NCBI GenBank assembly: GCA_026388515.1
Contig: JAPLJO010000167.1
Location: forward strand, 1-54,407
Direction: 5' to 3'
DNA length: 54,407 nucleotides
Origin: Deltaproteobacteria bacterium
GTDB taxonomy: Bacteria; Desulfobacterota; Syntrophia; Syntrophales; UBA2210
Position 1 is the stretch's first letter. The number at the start of each line of letters is the position of its first letter. The translations under genes and the position numbers were made by a program. Under the pieces are notes generated by a model. The model was given only the letters and a program-made list of their open reading frames with translations, did not search any database and had not been told where the DNA came from. Shown piece after piece: positions 51,772 to 54,407 of the stretch.

Positions 51772-52668
51772 TCAAATCTGAGGATGGTTTCCGTTTCTGA
51801 TAAATGTGAGAAAAAAGAACTCTATGATATCGGTAAGTGAATGCTTGCTAAGACCAATTATTTGAGAATAACAAGTGAAATCAAATCCCCCAAAAATAAT
51901 ATGGGCCATGAGCCTTGGGTCTTTTTTTGCGATTGGAGGCAAGCCTATGTCTGTCGCTTTAATGAGATCTGCTGCTATGAGATCTATAATAAAATTATAG
52001 ATTGTTTTGATATTTACTCGTGTGAGATTTTTTTTACCGATTGATTCAGCTCTGATGATTTCGAAGATACGGCTATATTTTTTGTGAAAATTGAAATATG
52101 ACCGTGCCCTTTCACGCATCCTTATAATGATATCATCAATATTGGATATTTTTTTCTCGATATTCGTCATTTCACGGACGAGATGTTCAAATACCGTGAC
52201 AAGTAAATCTTCTTTATTCGTAAAGTAAATATAAAAAGTCCCCTTTGAAATGTTTAAGGCATCGGTAATGTGATTGATATGAACGGAATGATATCCCTTT
52301 GATGAGAACAGTTCGATCGCTTTCTCAATAATCCTTTCTTTTTGTTTTTCACCTTTCGTCGCGTCTTTTCTTTTATGAATTGTGGTTATTATTGCTTCTG
52401 GCGAATTCCAATATTTAGCAAAACGCAGTTTTACCTCACGTCGTATACCGGCAATGGGCATATGGTGTTCTTCGCGGAGCGTGCGTATGTATTTCAGTGC
52501 CTCTACATGAATATCTGTATAGAGAGACATGGTCTTTCCTGATTTAACAGGAGGCGGCAACAGTCCTTCTCTCAAATAATAATGAATGTTATGGCGTGAC
52601 ACCCCGCTTTCCTCAATCAATTCTTTGATACGCATCCAGTTTGTTCGAGTTATCTTCCGCTTGGGCAT
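51772..52668 (-). CDS. MerR-TetR fusion transcriptional regulator
   Basis: 298 residues from the ATG at 52668 (AGGAGA seven bases upstream). The first part is a MerR-type winged helix: MRIKELIEESGVSRHNIHYY and LREGLLPPP at about residues 12-40, with the wing helix to about 90. After a Lys-rich linker comes a complete TetR helix-turn-helix (IIEKAIELFSSKGYHSVHIN, then ISKGTFYIYFTNKEDLL, about 113-157) and a TetR-like C-terminal domain. Two DNA-binding modules in one chain could read a composite operator. It is divergent from the FAD oxidase gene, its likely target. The gene is AT-rich. Confidence 0.85.
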   Translation of the reverse strand: MPKRKITRTNWMRIKELIEESGVSRHNIHYYLREGLLPPPVKSGKTMSLYTDIHVEALKYIRTLREEHHMPIAGIRREVKLRFAKYWNSPEAIITTIHKRKDATKGEKQKERIIEKAIELFSSKGYHSVHINHITDALNISKGTFYIYFTNKEDLLVTVFEHLVREMTNIEKKISNIDDIIIRMRERARSYFNFHKKYSRIFEIIRAESIGKKNLTRVNIKTIYNFIIDLIAADLIKATDIGLPPIAKKDPRLMAHIIFGGFDFTCYSQIIGLSKHSLTDIIEFFFLTFIRNGNHPQI

Positions 52669-52717
52669 ATCTATTCTCCTATAGACAAGAATCATTCTCT
52701 TTATTTATGACGCCACA

Positions 52718-52907
52718 ATAACTGTATAGAAAAAACACACTGTTGTCAAAATATGTACTGTATATTTGAAAGCATCAGGGATTTTCTGCAGAAGAAATTT
52801 GGTGATATAAAGATTATTTTCCCTTTCAGCACCCTCTCGTCGTTAAAAAACACCCTCAAATAGGTTATCTCATGCGTAAGTTATGTCTCATTGCACTATA
52901 CAGTTAT
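52718..52907. promoter_or_regulatory. Inverted 12-mers and related ACTGTATA copies, operator candidates
   Basis: ATAACTGTATAG at 52718-52729 and its exact reverse complement CTATACAGTTAT at 52896-52907 are 166 bases apart. A third copy of the core ACTGTATA lies at 52757-52764. One copy covers the regulator's -10 box and one sits just upstream of its -35, a layout fitting a repressor that can loop the DNA. Confidence 0.45.
52721..52749 (-). promoter_or_regulatory. Sigma-70 promoter of the MerR-TetR gene
   Basis: On the minus strand TTGACA (52749-52744) and TACAGT (52726-52721) are 17 bases apart, and the start codon follows about 50 bases downstream. The -10 box overlaps the 12-base repeat at 52718-52729, so autoregulation is likely. 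Confidence 0.5.
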
Positions 52908-52922
52908 GATATTATAATACTC

Positions 52923-52936
52923 GACAATAGATTGTC
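52923..52936. promoter_or_regulatory. Palindrome GACAAT-AG-ATTGTC
   Basis: A perfect 6+2+6 inverted repeat in the AT-rich spacer, about 110 bases before the FAD-oxidase promoter. TetR-type operators have this form. It may be the activator or repressor site for the oxidase. Confidence 0.35.
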
Positions 52937-53035
52937 AATTAACAACATCAATGATGGTATTCGGTTATTAAAATTATATATAATAATGGTATTATTAATT
53001 AAATAGACGTTCTCGGTCATTTGATAAAAAATGTA

Positions 53036-53064
53036 TTGACAGGCTTATTAAGCTATAATAAACT
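53036..53064 (+). promoter_or_regulatory. Promoter of the FAD oxidase with a palindrome in the spacer
   Basis: TTGACA (53036-53041) and TAAACT (53059-53064) are 17 bases apart; the spacer holds GCTTA-T-TAAGC (53043-53053). GCGTAAGTT follows at 53068-53076 and is also found upstream at 52874-52882. MerR-type proteins often bind within the spacer, so control by the divergent fusion regulator is likely. Confidence 0.45.
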
Positions 53065-53106
53065 GACGCGTAAGTTCTATAAATTGTCCATCAGGGAGGT
53101 GATCAT

Positions 53107-54407
53107 ATGACTGTAATTAGTGCGCTTGAATCTATAGTCGGATCAGGGAACGTCTATTATGAAAACGATATTCTGGATGATCATTCACATGATAAGAGTT
53201 TCGTTCCGTCAATACGTCCCCGGTGCATTGTCAAACCACAGAAACGAAGCGAGGTAGAACATATTGTTAAATGGGCCAATGATACATTGACGCCATTGAT
53301 ACCTATAAGCTCCGGTCCCCCTCATTTTTATGGAGATACTGTTCCTCAAGCCGGGGGGTCCGTCATTGTTGATTTGAGCGGCTTGAAACAAATTATTCGT
53401 ATTGACCGGCGCAATCGCGTGGCGACGATAGAGCCGGGTGTTACCTTTCCGGAGTTAATACCGGCTTTACACAAAGAGGGATTGGCCCCGCTCATCCCAT
53501 TTATGCCGCGGCCATCGAAATCTGTTCTCGCCAGTTTTCTTGAAAGAACACCGATAACGGCTCCCCGCTTTCACTGGGAATCTATGGATCCGCTCTGCAG
53601 CCTTGAGGTTGTCTACGGAAATGGTGACATCCTCTGGACGGGTTCAGCAGGAGGTCCCGGCAGCATTGAAGAACAGTTACTCGCCGGGCGTGCCCTGATG
53701 CGGGGCATGGGACCAGGTCAGATTGATTTCACCCGCCTACTCCAGGGTGCCCAGGGCACCCTGGGAATCGTTACGTGGGGCACAATCAGATGCCGGCCAT
53801 TATTCAAAGTGCAAAAGATGTTCCTCGCACCCAGCAGTTCTCCTGACCCGTTGATAGAAATGGCATACCAAATAACATACAAAAAACTGGGAGAAGATTT
53901 ATTCATCATCAATCGATCCAATCTTGCGGCGGTCCTGGGACACACGAGAGATGAAATCAATTCCTTGAAAAAGAAACTTCCCGCTTGGATTCTTGTGTTC
54001 AGTATTGATGGTGCGGGTCTCCTGCCTGAGGAAAAGATCGCATACCAGAAAATTGAAGCCGATCAAATAGCTCAACAATTAGGGCTTAAGCTCAAGACCG
54101 CAATACCAGGGGCTAAAGCAGATGATATTTTAAAAGCGCTCGCTCATCCTTCTCAAGGGACCTATTGGAAACTGCGGTCCGACGGCGAATGCAGTGACCT
54201 GTTCTTCCTCACCACAATGGATAAGGCTCCCGGATTCATACAAAAGATGACAGAACTAGCGGACAGTCACCACTATGATTCTTCAGAAATGGGCGTCTAC
54301 ATTCAACCATGCGTTCAGGGCGCCAATTGCCATCTCGAGTTTAATTGTCCCTATGAGACAGACCCTCCGGATGACAAAGAGAATATAAAGCAGTTCATGA
54401 CACACAG
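53107..54407 (+). CDS. FAD-linked oxidase/dehydrogenase (FAD_binding_4), 3' end missing
   Basis: 433 codons are open to the window end. The N-terminal FAD domain shows RPRCIVKPQKRSEVEHIV, ISSGPPHFYGD in the FAD loop, GGSVIVDLSGLKQI and IEPGVTFPELIP, the pattern of VAO/GlcD-type flavoproteins. QGTLGIVTWGTIR near residue 219 is the usual end of that domain. The rest is the substrate-binding cap. Enzymes of this type oxidise hydroxy acids, phenols or benzylic alcohols. GGGAGGTGATC precedes the ATG. The short vanillyl-alcohol or hydroxy-acid assignment cannot be settled from this part. Confidence 0.82.
   Translation, partial: MTVISALESIVGSGNVYYENDILDDHSHDKSFVPSIRPRCIVKPQKRSEVEHIVKWANDTLTPLIPISSGPPHFYGDTVPQAGGSVIVDLSGLKQIIRIDRRNRVATIEPGVTFPELIPALHKEGLAPLIPFMPRPSKSVLASFLERTPITAPRFHWESMDPLCSLEVVYGNGDILWTGSAGGPGSIEEQLLAGRALMRGMGPGQIDFTRLLQGAQGTLGIVTWGTIRCRPLFKVQKMFLAPSSSPDPLIEMAYQITYKKLGEDLFIINRSNLAAVLGHTRDEINSLKKKLPAWILVFSIDGAGLLPEEKIAYQKIEADQIAQQLGLKLKTAIPGAKADDILKALAHPSQGTYWKLRSDGECSDLFFLTTMDKAPGFIQKMTELADSHHYDSSEMGVYIQPCVQGANCHLEFNCPYETDPPDDKENIKQFMTH

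Noticed and set aside
1-54407. CRISPR arrays, rRNA, tRNA and transposase genes
   Set aside because: Looked for by eye; no regularly spaced repeats, conserved RNA blocks or transposase motifs were seen. A tRNA could be missed without a folding search.

Overview
The window looks like the chromosome of a strictly anaerobic, acyl-CoA-degrading bacterium, most likely a Desulfobacterota (former deltaproteobacterial) syntroph or sulfate reducer. This is inferred from gene content: many acyl-CoA dehydrogenases, thiolases and CoA ligases, several low-potential Fe-S proteins, a sigma-54 activator and no recognisable oxygenase pathway. No rRNA, tRNA, CRISPR array or intact insertion sequence was seen. 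Base composition is moderately GC-rich in the catabolic genes and AT-rich from about 42.4 to 46 kb and from about 51.6 kb to the end.

Layout. (1) 1-2111: a cut-off acyl-CoA dehydrogenase on the minus strand, divergent from a NUDT19-like Nudix hydrolase and an SDR. (2) 2185-2306: a short transcription unit with promoter, operator-like palindrome, strong ribosome site, two-codon frame and terminator. (3) 2580-8351: an operon of SCP2 domain protein, acyl-CoA dehydrogenase, SCP2-type thiolase, nitroreductase, 2[4Fe-4S] ferredoxin and acyl-CoA ligase. It is followed by a four-PAS sigma-54 activator (8619-11399); sigma-54-like sites lie upstream of this operon and upstream of the next cluster. (4) 11741-16044: ABM-fold protein, two paralogous Cys-rich Fe-S proteins, a membrane SRPBCC protein and a GMC-type flavoprotein. 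(5) 16487-22170: TetR regulator, DmdC-like acyl-CoA dehydrogenase, MaoC hydratase, PP2C-like phosphatase, second acyl-CoA dehydrogenase and PHP protein.

(6) 22256-42377 is the centre of interest: a run of about 20 kb on one strand with almost no gaps, probably one operon. It carries a PaaK-like CoA ligase, three phytoene-desaturase-like flavoproteins, two 3-hydroxyacyl-CoA dehydrogenases, an enoyl-CoA hydratase, two normal thiolases, a CrtC/AttH-like protein and an MFS transporter. It also has two paralogous sets of [thiolase-like A + thiolase-like B + two DUF35 Zn/OB proteins]. All four thiolase-like subunits lack both the nucleophilic Cys and the GHP histidine, so they probably do not act as thiolases. 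A retro-aldolase role like that of steroid-degrading Ltp2-DUF35 is the best guess. The TetR protein of block 5 probably controls both its own promoter and this operon, because a 12-base motif with one mismatch is shared by the two promoters.

(7) 42559-45685: small secreted CxxC protein, CDF metal exporter with a C-terminal Cys cluster, a prepilin-like remnant, a membrane protein of unknown function and a truncated flavodoxin-like lipoprotein. (8) 46302-50639: split transketolase, SCP2-like protein, NAD-dependent epimerase and a small secreted protein. (9) 51026-54407: an iron-sulfur-flavoprotein-like reductase, a regulator that fuses a MerR-type and a TetR-type DNA-binding domain, and a divergent FAD-linked oxidase cut by the window end. 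Several inverted operator-like repeats lie between the last two.

Working model (inference): carboxylic acids are activated by the ligases and oxidised by flavoprotein dehydrogenases. Chains or rings carrying hydroxyl and keto groups are then cut by DUF35-assisted thiolase-fold lyases and by ordinary thiolases. Ferredoxin, Fe-S and flavin proteins handle the electrons.
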